Shown in pieces: positions 1 to 5,795 of a stretch of 6,335 bases of DNA; within the stretch, counting starts at the first letter, position 1; the number at the start of each line of letters is the position of its first letter. The DNA lies in the NCBI GenBank assembly GCA_027064285.1, contig JAMOPX010000205.1, positions 1 through 6,335 of the forward strand, in the 5' to 3' direction. The notes under the pieces were generated by a model. That model saw only the letters and a list, made by a program, of their open reading frames with translations. It searched no databases and was not told where the DNA came from. The stretch comes from Desulfobacterales bacterium (lineage in GTDB: Bacteria > Desulfobacterota > DSM-4660 > Desulfatiglandales > JALVZP01). The position numbers and the translations under genes were made by a program.

Positions 1-1286
1 GTAGTAACATCCTGAGGTAAATAATCCTGCATCATTATGACTGTATCCGCAACATCAAAGTAATCTCCACATCCTCCCATGACCAATATGGTGGATATAT
101 TTAGCTTTTTATAGAGTTCCTGCACCCTGTCTATAAAAGGGGTGATAGGCTCGTATTTTTTGCTTACAAGCGCCTGCATTCTTATATCTCTTATCATGAA
201 ATTGGTGGCTGAGGTGTCTTCATCTAAGAGTAAAAGTTTTGTTCCCATCTCTATTGCTTCTATTATGTTAGCTGCCTGACTTGTACTGCCACTGGCATTT
301 TCTGTGCTGAAAGGACTTGTGCTTACACCACCAGGTAGATTATTTATAAAAGGGCTTATATCCACATTTTCTACTCTTCTGCCATCTTCTGCTCTTATTT
401 TTACTGCACTTGGGAGGGTTATTACATATTCTCTTCCATCTCCTGGAATATGTGGATATACTCCTCTTTCTATGGCCTGAAGCAGTGTTGATTTCCCGTG
501 ATATCCCCCTCCTACAATGAGAGTGACACCTTCTGGAATTCCCATTCCAGTAATCTCTCTACTTCCATTTACAGGATTGGGCACTCTAAAACTAACTTTT
601 AACGAATCAGGAGATTTAAAAGGGATTGCTTTTGTTCCTTCCATAGGTAGCTGCGTATTCCCACTTTTTCTCGGAAGTATAGAACCATTCCCAATAAAAG
701 CCACGATATTTTTTTCTCTTAATCTGTCCCTGATATACTCTTGATTTTCAACACAGGCTATAAATGTATAGGTTTTCTTTTTATCGAAGTTATTCCAATT
801 TAGTGCCTTTTCTTTTATCTTTGGGATCTGCTCAAAAAATATCCTTTCTGCTTCTTGCGCAAGAATCCTTCTTCCTTCGGCTGGAAGCCCTACATATAAC
901 CTGAGTTCTGCCCACTGATCAGTGATTTTACATGAGGTTCTTTCCAATACCTCTTGCAAACCTGTATCTATATGTATAAGCCCGCTTTTTCCTGTACCTC
1001 TTACCCTTTTTATAGAAGAAATTACAGAACGCGCTTTTCTACTTATAAAATCCTCAAAGGCGATTCTGCGGATTTTATTGCTAAATAGCTCCTTAGGAAA
1101 TAGGGTCTCCTCTATTGGTACCCTTATTCTTATCTTTGAAGGAGAGGCAAATGGGTCTCCCTGAACATGATCAATAAAAAGAGACCACCTTTTATTGTGG
1201 TATCCCCCTTGTATGTCTTTATAAGCCTTATATCCCTTTCTATCAATTTTTGTTAATATCTTTTTTAATTCGTTAAACTGTTTCAT
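1..1286 (-). CDS. Predicted ABC-class P-loop ATPase (ABC_ATPase / COG3044 type), 3' end cut off
   Basis: The frame is open from ATG at 1286 to the left edge with no stop, giving 428 residues; family members run to roughly 550, so the C-terminal quarter is probably missing. The N-terminus carries GYKAYKDI and IDHVQGDPFASP, which I associate with this family. The P-loop GGGYHGKST is at residues 259-267 (Lys265), a signature-like segment ASGSTSQAAN at about 331-340, and a Walker B LLLLDED ending at 355-357. Where a classical ABC protein has its H-loop histidine, this one reads VMGGCGDYFDVADTVIMM. There is no signal peptide or membrane segment, so it is a cytoplasmic, non-transporter ATPase. Its substrate and role are unknown; the family is usually annotated only as a predicted ATPase. 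It starts 7 bases after the upstream stop codon and lacks a good Shine-Dalgarno, so translation coupling is likely. Family call is confident; function is not. Confidence 0.9.
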   Translation of the reverse strand, partial: MKQFNELKKILTKIDRKGYKAYKDIQGGYHNKRWSLFIDHVQGDPFASPSKIRIRVPIEETLFPKELFSNKIRRIAFEDFISRKARSVISSIKRVRGTGKSGLIHIDTGLQEVLERTSCKITDQWAELRLYVGLPAEGRRILAQEAERIFFEQIPKIKEKALNWNNFDKKKTYTFIACVENQEYIRDRLREKNIVAFIGNGSILPRKSGNTQLPMEGTKAIPFKSPDSLKVSFRVPNPVNGSREITGMGIPEGVTLIVGGGYHGKSTLLQAIERGVYPHIPGDGREYVITLPSAVKIRAEDGRRVENVDISPFINNLPGGVSTSPFSTENASGSTSQAANIIEAIEMGTKLLLLDEDTSATNFMIRDIRMQALVSKKYEPITPFIDRVQELYKKLNISTILVMGGCGDYFDVADTVIMMQDYLPQDVT

Positions 1287-1315
1287 AATATTATTAAAAA
1301 TTACTTTTTATTATG
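1284..1315 (-). promoter_or_regulatory. AT-rich inverted repeat including the ABC ATPase start codon
   Basis: A 7-bp inverted repeat pairs 1284-1290 with 1309-1315 (CATAATA / TATTATG on the minus strand), with a possible inner 4-bp A/T helix. The AUG of the ABC ATPase lies in the 3' arm and the stop codon of the upstream gene lies inside the loop side. A ribosome finishing the upstream gene would melt it, which fits coupled translation. The stem has only one G-C pair, so it may be chance in AT-rich DNA. Confidence 0.25.
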
Positions 1316-3123
1316 TATTTTTTTATAACTTCTCTAACATATTGTTCTAATATAATAAGTCTGGCCCCCACTATATTTTTATCTTTTTCTTTTTTATTCC
1401 ATATCACTTGTGCAATAGCCTTTACATTATGTTTCACATCCTTATCCAGTGGAATATCAAAATCCACCCAAAGAAGAGCATCCTTTTTTATCTCTTGAGA
1501 GCTTTCAAAAGAGATACCTTCTTCACTTATGTTTTTTAAGATCGCTTTTACCTTATTTTTTTCATTATTAAGGAGTAATGGGATATAATTCATCCATAAA
1601 TTCGTCGGAATCCTTTTAAATCTTCTTCTCTCTCTAAGACCTTCTGATCTTACTTCTCTTATTGCCCCTTTTCCTATATATACATATACCTTATTACGCC
1701 CACTTGTTTTGGCTTTAAAAAGTGCCTTATCAGCCTCTTCTACAATATCTCTTTCTGAAAGAGTATCTTTTCTAATACCTGAAATTCCAGCGCTGATTGT
1801 GATGTTTATTTTATTTCCATTAATTAATATAGTGTGTTTTTCTATTATTCTTCGCAACCTTTCCGCCATATTAGAGGCCTTTTCTAATGACGTATTAAGA
1901 AGAATAATAGCAAATTCTTCACCTCCAAAGCGAGCAACCACATCTACCTGTCGCACAGAATTCTTTATTAATTTGGCCAGTTCTTGAAGAACCTTATCTC
2001 CAGTCAAGTGGCCAAAAGTATCATTTACCGATTTAAAATAATCTATATCTACCATTATCAAACTGAGCGGAAGATTATACCTTTTAGCTCTTAAATATTC
2101 GTGTTGTAATATTTCGTCAAAATATCTACGGTTATATAGACCAGTGAGAGCATCTTTTATAGAGATATCTTTGATATGTAATATAAGTTTTATATTTGCA
2201 AATACATGTGCAAGCTCATATCCTATAAAAGAGATTATTTTTAAGTCATCAACATTAAACACATTTTCCTTTTTGCTCCCTATCCCAATACATCCAATAT
2301 TTTCTTTTCCTGAAATCATTGGAAAAAGTATGCAAGACGCTATATTAGATGATATATTAATTGAACTACTTGAAATTGATTCAGGCCAAATAATTTCATC
2401 AATAGATATCTTTCTTTGATTTATATAAACTTTTGCTAACTGTTGGACTTGCAAATTAGACAACACTCTAAAACTGAGAATAAGATACCGCAAAAATCCT
2501 TTTAATAGTTCTACTTCAGAAGAATTGCTAAATCCATGTATATCGAATTTTTTATTATTTGCATCTATTATTAAAGCAAAAAAGTCATATTTAAATATTT
2601 TTTTGATATATTTTTCAGAAATAATTATAGCTTCTTTCAAATCATCACATTCACTTAATTCATTTTTAAATGATCTAAGTATTTCTAAAAGAGAAAAAAA
2701 ATCCTTAACTTTTCTGTTGCATTTTAAGATATTTTTTTTACTAAAAACTATTTTTTCTATAGAAGAAAATTTTTCTTTTAAAAAAATATATTTTAATATT
2801 TCCAGTTTTACATATTTTAATATTAAATCTTTTTTTTTATTAGGCCATTTTATATATTCATATTCTGTATAAAAAGAACTAGTCTTTGAGCTATTACCAA
2901 AAATAACCACTTTTGTAAAAGGAGAACGAGCTACAATAAGGTCATTTAAAAGAGATAATTGTGGGATTTCTTCTACTAATAGAAGAGCTATATCTTCTTC
3001 TAACAACTTCTTTTTCAATTCATTTATATCTTTAACATGAGCAGAACTGATGCCATTCTCTTTAAAGAACTTTTCTAATTCATTCCCTTTATTGCCAATT
3101 ATTACTATGGTCGGTAAGTTCAT
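1294..3123 (-). CDS. Pseudo-receiver / GAF-like / GGEEF / PilZ protein: probable diguanylate cyclase with its own c-di-GMP receptor domain
   Basis: This cytoplasmic protein (609 residues) should make cyclic-di-GMP from two GTP. Residues 4-115 alternate like a response-regulator receiver, but the acidic pair after strand 1 is absent (IIGNKGN) and strand 3 reads ALLLVEE, so the phospho-Asp is missing: a pseudo-receiver. Residues about 140-318 look like a GAF sensor, ending in IGCIGIGSKKENVFNVDDL. The GGDEF domain spans about 320-485: DALTGLYNRR from 324, metal Asp359, and GGEEF at 400-404. RQVD at 391-394, five residues before GGEEF, is a canonical RxxD product-inhibition site. The tail (about 497-605) is PilZ, with RRFKR at 500-504 and NISEEG at 531-536, the two c-di-GMP binding motifs. 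A good Shine-Dalgarno supports the start, which overlaps the upstream stop by 4 bases. The sensor half is strikingly AT-rich and Lys/Ile/Asn/Phe-rich. Domain calls for GGEEF and PilZ are firm; GAF and pseudo-receiver are inferred from pattern. Confidence 0.93.
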   Translation of the reverse strand: MNLPTIVIIGNKGNELEKFFKENGISSAHVKDINELKKKLLEEDIALLLVEEIPQLSLLNDLIVARSPFTKVVIFGNSSKTSSFYTEYEYIKWPNKKKDLILKYVKLEILKYIFLKEKFSSIEKIVFSKKNILKCNRKVKDFFSLLEILRSFKNELSECDDLKEAIIISEKYIKKIFKYDFFALIIDANNKKFDIHGFSNSSEVELLKGFLRYLILSFRVLSNLQVQQLAKVYINQRKISIDEIIWPESISSSSINISSNIASCILFPMISGKENIGCIGIGSKKENVFNVDDLKIISFIGYELAHVFANIKLILHIKDISIKDALTGLYNRRYFDEILQHEYLRAKRYNLPLSLIMVDIDYFKSVNDTFGHLTGDKVLQELAKLIKNSVRQVDVVARFGGEEFAIILLNTSLEKASNMAERLRRIIEKHTILINGNKINITISAGISGIRKDTLSERDIVEEADKALFKAKTSGRNKVYVYIGKGAIREVRSEGLRERRRFKRIPTNLWMNYIPLLLNNEKNKVKAILKNISEEGISFESSQEIKKDALLWVDFDIPLDKDVKHNVKAIAQVIWNKKEKDKNIVGARLIILEQYVREVIKKYIIKSNF

Positions 3124-3473
3124 AAAAAATCCTTTTTATTTTTAAAAATGTATGAAAGCAAATGTTCTATCATTATGTTGTTCCATAATATATTAAAAGA
3201 AGTTAATATTTCAGAAGTTAATGTTTGTAATCCTTTCTCGATTTCTTCTTTTGAGACATTATTTTTATCCAATTCAATAAAATTGATTTTATTAGCACTT
3301 ATTTTTATATTTTTGATAAATTCAAATAAACAGGATACCCTTTTTATAGATGAATCAAATATAAACCTAAGAGCTGGTTCTCCAATAATACTAAGACTTT
3401 CTTTCCATATTGTTTGCAATAAATTTTCATATTTAATAATATTTTTTAATACTTGCTTTTCTTCTTTATCCAT
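3120..3473 (-). CDS. Small helical protein of unknown function, translationally coupled to the cyclic-di-GMP gene
   Basis: I do not recognise this 117-residue protein. It is predicted to be soluble and mostly alpha-helical: no signal peptide, no clear membrane span, no cysteine metal motif (its single Cys is in the middle). The most distinctive part is about residues 13-45, with a Trp followed by KESLSIIGEPALRFIF and then a basic stretch SIKR; a second amphipathic stretch (about 80-110) runs from GLQTLTSEILTSF to IEHLLSYIF. This layout would suit a small helical bundle or a partner/regulatory subunit. It starts 8 bases before the end of pgsA and its TGA overlaps the ATG of the GGEEF-PilZ gene, so it is placed to be made in step with the cyclic-di-GMP protein. 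No Shine-Dalgarno is visible ahead of it. Coding is supported by the tight overlaps on both sides and by the ATG start; the composition is as AT-rich as the following sensor region. A partner role is inference only. Confidence 0.82.
   Translation of the reverse strand: MDKEEKQVLKNIIKYENLLQTIWKESLSIIGEPALRFIFDSSIKRVSCLFEFIKNIKISANKINFIELDKNNVSKEEIEKGLQTLTSEILTSFNILWNNIMIEHLLSYIFKNKKDFL
3131..3136 (-). promoter_or_regulatory. Shine-Dalgarno for the GGEEF-PilZ gene
   Basis: On the minus strand AAAAGG lies 7 bases before the ATG at 3123. It is one of the clearest ribosome binding sites in the window and decides the start of the signalling gene even though the upstream gene already overlaps it by ATGA. 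Its presence suggests this gene can be initiated independently as well as by coupling. Confidence 0.6.
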
Positions 3474-4032
3474 CTGTTTTTTCTGTTAAAACAGATTTAA
3501 ACTTATAAAGATAATCAATACCAGACCAAATCGTAAAGATAAGTGCTATCCACATAAGCCCCATGCCTAATTTATGAAAATTTATACCTAAATACTCATA
3601 ATGGATGCAAAGTCCTATTAAAGCTACAGATTGAAAGATAGTCTTATACTTGCCCAGCTTTCTAGCCTCTATAATGACATCTCTTTCTCCGGCTATTCCT
3701 CTAAGTCCTGTAATAATCAACTCTCTTATCACAATCACTGCAACCATCCAGGCAGGAATTCTTCCCAGAGGTATTAGCATTATAAGTGCTACAGACACTA
3801 ATATCTTGTCAGCCAATGGATCCAAAAATTTTCCTATAACTGTTACAGAACCATATCTTCTTGCAAAAAAACCATCTAATATGTCTGTAATAAAAGCAAG
3901 ACTTATAAACAGAGCAGACATAAAACTCCATAACTTTCCAGGAAAACTAAGGCACAAAAATACTACAGGAATACATGCCATCCTTATACCTGTTAGCATA
4001 TTTGGAAGGGAGGAGATATTTTTTTCTTTCAT
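3466..4032 (-). CDS. pgsA: CDP-diacylglycerol--glycerol-3-phosphate 3-phosphatidyltransferase
   Basis: PgsA transfers the phosphatidyl group from CDP-diacylglycerol to glycerol-3-phosphate, releasing CMP and giving phosphatidylglycerophosphate, the precursor of phosphatidylglycerol and cardiolipin; it acts in the inner membrane. The 188-residue length is normal. The complete CDP-alcohol phosphotransferase motif is present: Asp50, Asp53-Gly54, Ala57-Arg58, Gly67, Asp71 and Asp75, supplying the metal- and nucleotide-binding residues. An N-terminal SLPNMLTGIRM is typical of PgsA and favours it over other family members such as phosphatidylserine synthase. Hydrophobic segments near 17-50, 77-110 and 132-175 fit a multi-span membrane enzyme. 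It starts one base after the M48 peptidase stop with no strong Shine-Dalgarno, so it is probably coupled to that gene, and it overlaps the next gene by 8 bases. Nothing is missing or broken. Confidence 0.96.
   Translation of the reverse strand: MKEKNISSLPNMLTGIRMACIPVVFLCLSFPGKLWSFMSALFISLAFITDILDGFFARRYGSVTVIGKFLDPLADKILVSVALIMLIPLGRIPAWMVAVIVIRELIITGLRGIAGERDVIIEARKLGKYKTIFQSVALIGLCIHYEYLGINFHKLGMGLMWIALIFTIWSGIDYLYKFKSVLTEKTDG
3471..3496 (-). promoter_or_regulatory. Perfect 9-bp inverted repeat ending on the start codon of the small unknown gene
   Basis: Positions 3472-3480 and 3488-3496 are exact inverted copies (ATCTGTTTT / AAAACAGAT on the minus strand) with a 7-base loop. In the mRNA the 3' arm supplies the AU of the start codon at 3473-3471, so the hairpin would hide the initiation site. 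It sits in the last codons of pgsA, whose stop lies just past the start, so ribosomes completing pgsA would open it. The stem has two G-C pairs and is of modest strength. It has no trailing U-run, so it is not a terminator for this strand. Confidence 0.4.
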
Positions 4033-4033
4033 T

Positions 4034-5431
4034 TCACATCTTTGGCATCTTTCCTAAGGATCTAAGTCTTGCGGAAATCTCACTCAGTAGCTTTTTGTTT
4101 CCTTGTGCAAATTTTCTTGCTTCAAGAAAATGAAACCTTGCCTTGTTTATTGAATATAATCTACTAAAATAGATGCCAAAATTATAATGTGCTAATGCAA
4201 GTTCTCCCAATTTTCCATAAGAAATGCCCAGATGGTAATACACATCTTCATCAACAGGTTTTAAGTAACTGAGTTTTTTAAAAATTCTTAGTGCCTCTTT
4301 ATAATTTTTTAAATTCTCATAACATAGACCTAAGAGAAAAAGGGTGTGATTGTTAGTATCATCTATAGCCAAGGCTTTATTTATAATATCTATTGCCTTT
4401 TTATTCTGTCCGGAATCTTGATATGCAACGGCAAGTTTTGTTAATACAGGCACAGAATCAGGACATTTATCTAATGTCTTTTTAAAACATTCTATTGCCT
4501 TTTTATACTCTGAAATCCTCATATAAACTATGCCAAGACCCAAGTTTGCAAGTGGAGAATCAGGATCATCCTTCAAGATATCTAAATAATATTTTTTTGC
4601 ATTGTCTGGCTCTTTTGACTGAGCATAAACAATGGTCTTAAATATAGGAAAATTTTTTCTAAAGTATATAACCTCCTTTGATGCAGGGATAGGATGATAT
4701 GTACTTAACATAGCCTGAATATTAGCTAATCTTTCAGGGCCTACAGGATGGTCTAAAAGAAATGGAGGAATATGATCCAGGGCATAGAGAGACTGATCAG
4801 TAATCTTTTTTAAGATGTCATACATTGCAACAGGGTTAAATCCTGAAGCGCTTATGTATCTAAAACCCAGTTCATCTGCCTGTCTTTCCTCATCTCTTGT
4901 AAAATTTATCTGAAGCTGAGCAGATGCGCCCATTGAGACCGCTGCTATCCCGCTGGCTGCTTGACCGCCAAGCAAAACCCCTGCTAATAAAGAAGCTAAA
5001 GTAAGATAACTTAATCTTTTACTCTGTTCCACTTTCTGAGCAATATGTCTTGCGCTTACATGCCCTATTTCATGACACATAACAGCAGCAAGTTCATCCA
5101 CATTAGATGTCAAGTTTATCAGACCAGCAAAGACATATATGTATCCTCCAGGAGTTGCAAATGCATTTATCACATTCTTATTGATTACTGAAAAATGAAA
5201 AGGAAAAGGTTTTGTTTTTAAAGGTCTTATAAGATAGTGCCCTAATTCATCAATATATGTATTTACAAAGTTATCATGAATAAGAATGCCTTCTCTCTTT
5301 ACTTGAGAATAGATTCTGTCTCCTATTATCTCTTCATCTTCAAGACTTATGATAGCGTAACATTGGGATGAAAAAAAACATAAGCTAATAAAAAGAACAA
5401 ACAACTTCATCAGAATCTTTTTTATATTCAT
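4034..5431 (-). CDS. Secreted M48-family zinc metallopeptidase with C-terminal TPR repeats, BepA/YfgC-like
   Basis: This 465-residue protein resembles BepA (YfgC), a periplasmic protease-chaperone that helps assemble or degrade outer-membrane proteins. Residues 1-26 form a signal peptide: a lysine-containing start, hydrophobic core LFVLFISLCFF and cleavage site after CYA. The catalytic site is HEIGH at 120-124 (His120, Glu121, His124); the third zinc ligand is in the ExxxD motif at Glu182-Asp186, within RQADELGF. FATPGGYIYVFAGL (91-104) and HPVGPERL (228-235) are typical M48 blocks. A Gly/Ala-rich hydrophobic stretch at 141-170 is usual between the zinc sites. From about 263 on there are four to five TPR-like helical pairs (about 292-325, 327-359, 361-393, 395-440) for partner binding. 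The next Met (residue 8) also leaves a workable signal peptide, but the first ATG has a GAGG 11 bases ahead. It starts 3 bases after rsfS. Family is firm; the exact BepA role is inferred. Confidence 0.93.
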   Translation of the reverse strand: MNIKKILMKLFVLFISLCFFSSQCYAIISLEDEEIIGDRIYSQVKREGILIHDNFVNTYIDELGHYLIRPLKTKPFPFHFSVINKNVINAFATPGGYIYVFAGLINLTSNVDELAAVMCHEIGHVSARHIAQKVEQSKRLSYLTLASLLAGVLLGGQAASGIAAVSMGASAQLQINFTRDEERQADELGFRYISASGFNPVAMYDILKKITDQSLYALDHIPPFLLDHPVGPERLANIQAMLSTYHPIPASKEVIYFRKNFPIFKTIVYAQSKEPDNAKKYYLDILKDDPDSPLANLGLGIVYMRISEYKKAIECFKKTLDKCPDSVPVLTKLAVAYQDSGQNKKAIDIINKALAIDDTNNHTLFLLGLCYENLKNYKEALRIFKKLSYLKPVDEDVYYHLGISYGKLGELALAHYNFGIYFSRLYSINKARFHFLEARKFAQGNKKLLSEISARLRSLGKMPKM

Positions 5432-5434
5432 TAG

Positions 5435-5788
5435 TTAAGAGACCTCATTTTCTATCTCTACTCTGGGAGCATCAATCCATAATCCTTCTAAATCATAAAA
5501 TTCTCTATAAGGCTGATAAAATATATGGACAACCAAGTCCCCGTAATCCATAAGGGTCCAGTGACCTTCTCTTTCCCCTTCTATTCCATAAAGCCTGAAG
5601 CCTGCTTCTTTCATTTTTCTTTGTATATGCTTACTTATGGCCTGAACCTGAGTGCTGGAGCCTCCACTGGCAATCAGAAAATAGTCGGCTATTGAGGTAA
5701 TTTTACCCACCTCTACCAAGACAGGTTTAATAGCTTTTCTCTCTTTTATGATCTTTAAACAAAGTTTTGCCTTATCAATAGACCTCAT
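5435..5788 (-). CDS. rsfS: Ribosomal silencing factor RsfS (YbeB/Iojap family)
   Basis: RsfS binds ribosomal protein uL14 on the 50S subunit and blocks joining with the 30S, lowering translation when nutrients are short. The 117-residue length is normal for the family. Diagnostic segments are present in order: IADYFLIASGGSSTQVQAI (33-51), EGEREGHWTLMDYGDLVVHIF (70-90) and REFYDLEGLWIDAPRV (95-110). It begins inside the nadD stop codon through an ATGA overlap and ends 3 bases before the M48 gene; nadD-rsfS is a widespread gene pair. An AAGGG motif lies 12 bases ahead of the ATG, rather far for a strong site, so coupling to nadD is likely. Both ends of the gene contain the same 16-bp sequence, described separately. 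No motif appears damaged. Confidence 0.96.
   Translation of the reverse strand: MRSIDKAKLCLKIIKERKAIKPVLVEVGKITSIADYFLIASGGSSTQVQAISKHIQRKMKEAGFRLYGIEGEREGHWTLMDYGDLVVHIFYQPYREFYDLEGLWIDAPRVEIENEVS
5440..5455. repeat. 16-bp direct repeat, copy at the 3' end of rsfS
   Basis: Sixteen bases here (AGACCTCATTTTCTAT on the plus strand) are identical to 5780-5795, in the same orientation and 340 bp apart. This copy encodes the last residues of RsfS (reading I-E-N-E-V-S on the minus strand) and carries the GAGG that may serve as Shine-Dalgarno for the M48 gene. Confidence 0.85.
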
Positions 5789-5795
5789 TTTCTAT
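5780..5795. repeat. 16-bp direct repeat, copy at the nadD/rsfS junction
   Basis: This is the second perfect copy of the 16-bp sequence at 5440-5455. Here, on the minus strand, it contains the end of nadD (AGA AAA TGA) and the first codons of rsfS (ATG AGG TCT). The two copies are read in different frames, so protein-level similarity does not explain the match. Confidence 0.85.

Noticed and set aside
517..1164. Plus-strand open frames at 517-744 and 922-1164 as small genes
   Set aside because: They lie wholly opposite the ABC ATPase coding sequence, which carries clear family motifs, and their products show no recognisable domain.
1294..1312. Possible terminator at the end of the GGEEF-PilZ gene
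   Set aside because: The stem is only A-U pairs with no G-C core, and the next gene starts 7 bases after the stop, so termination here is implausible.
3138..3149. 12-bp perfect palindrome ATTTTTAAAAAT just upstream of the GGEEF-PilZ start
   Set aside because: It is purely A/T, lies within coding sequence of the small gene and is easily produced by chance in a region of about 20% G+C.
2144..3489. Plus-strand open frames of 90 to 115 codons opposite the signalling genes
   Set aside because: They are antisense to well-supported coding sequence; long antisense frames are expected opposite AT-rich Lys/Ile/Asn-rich coding DNA.
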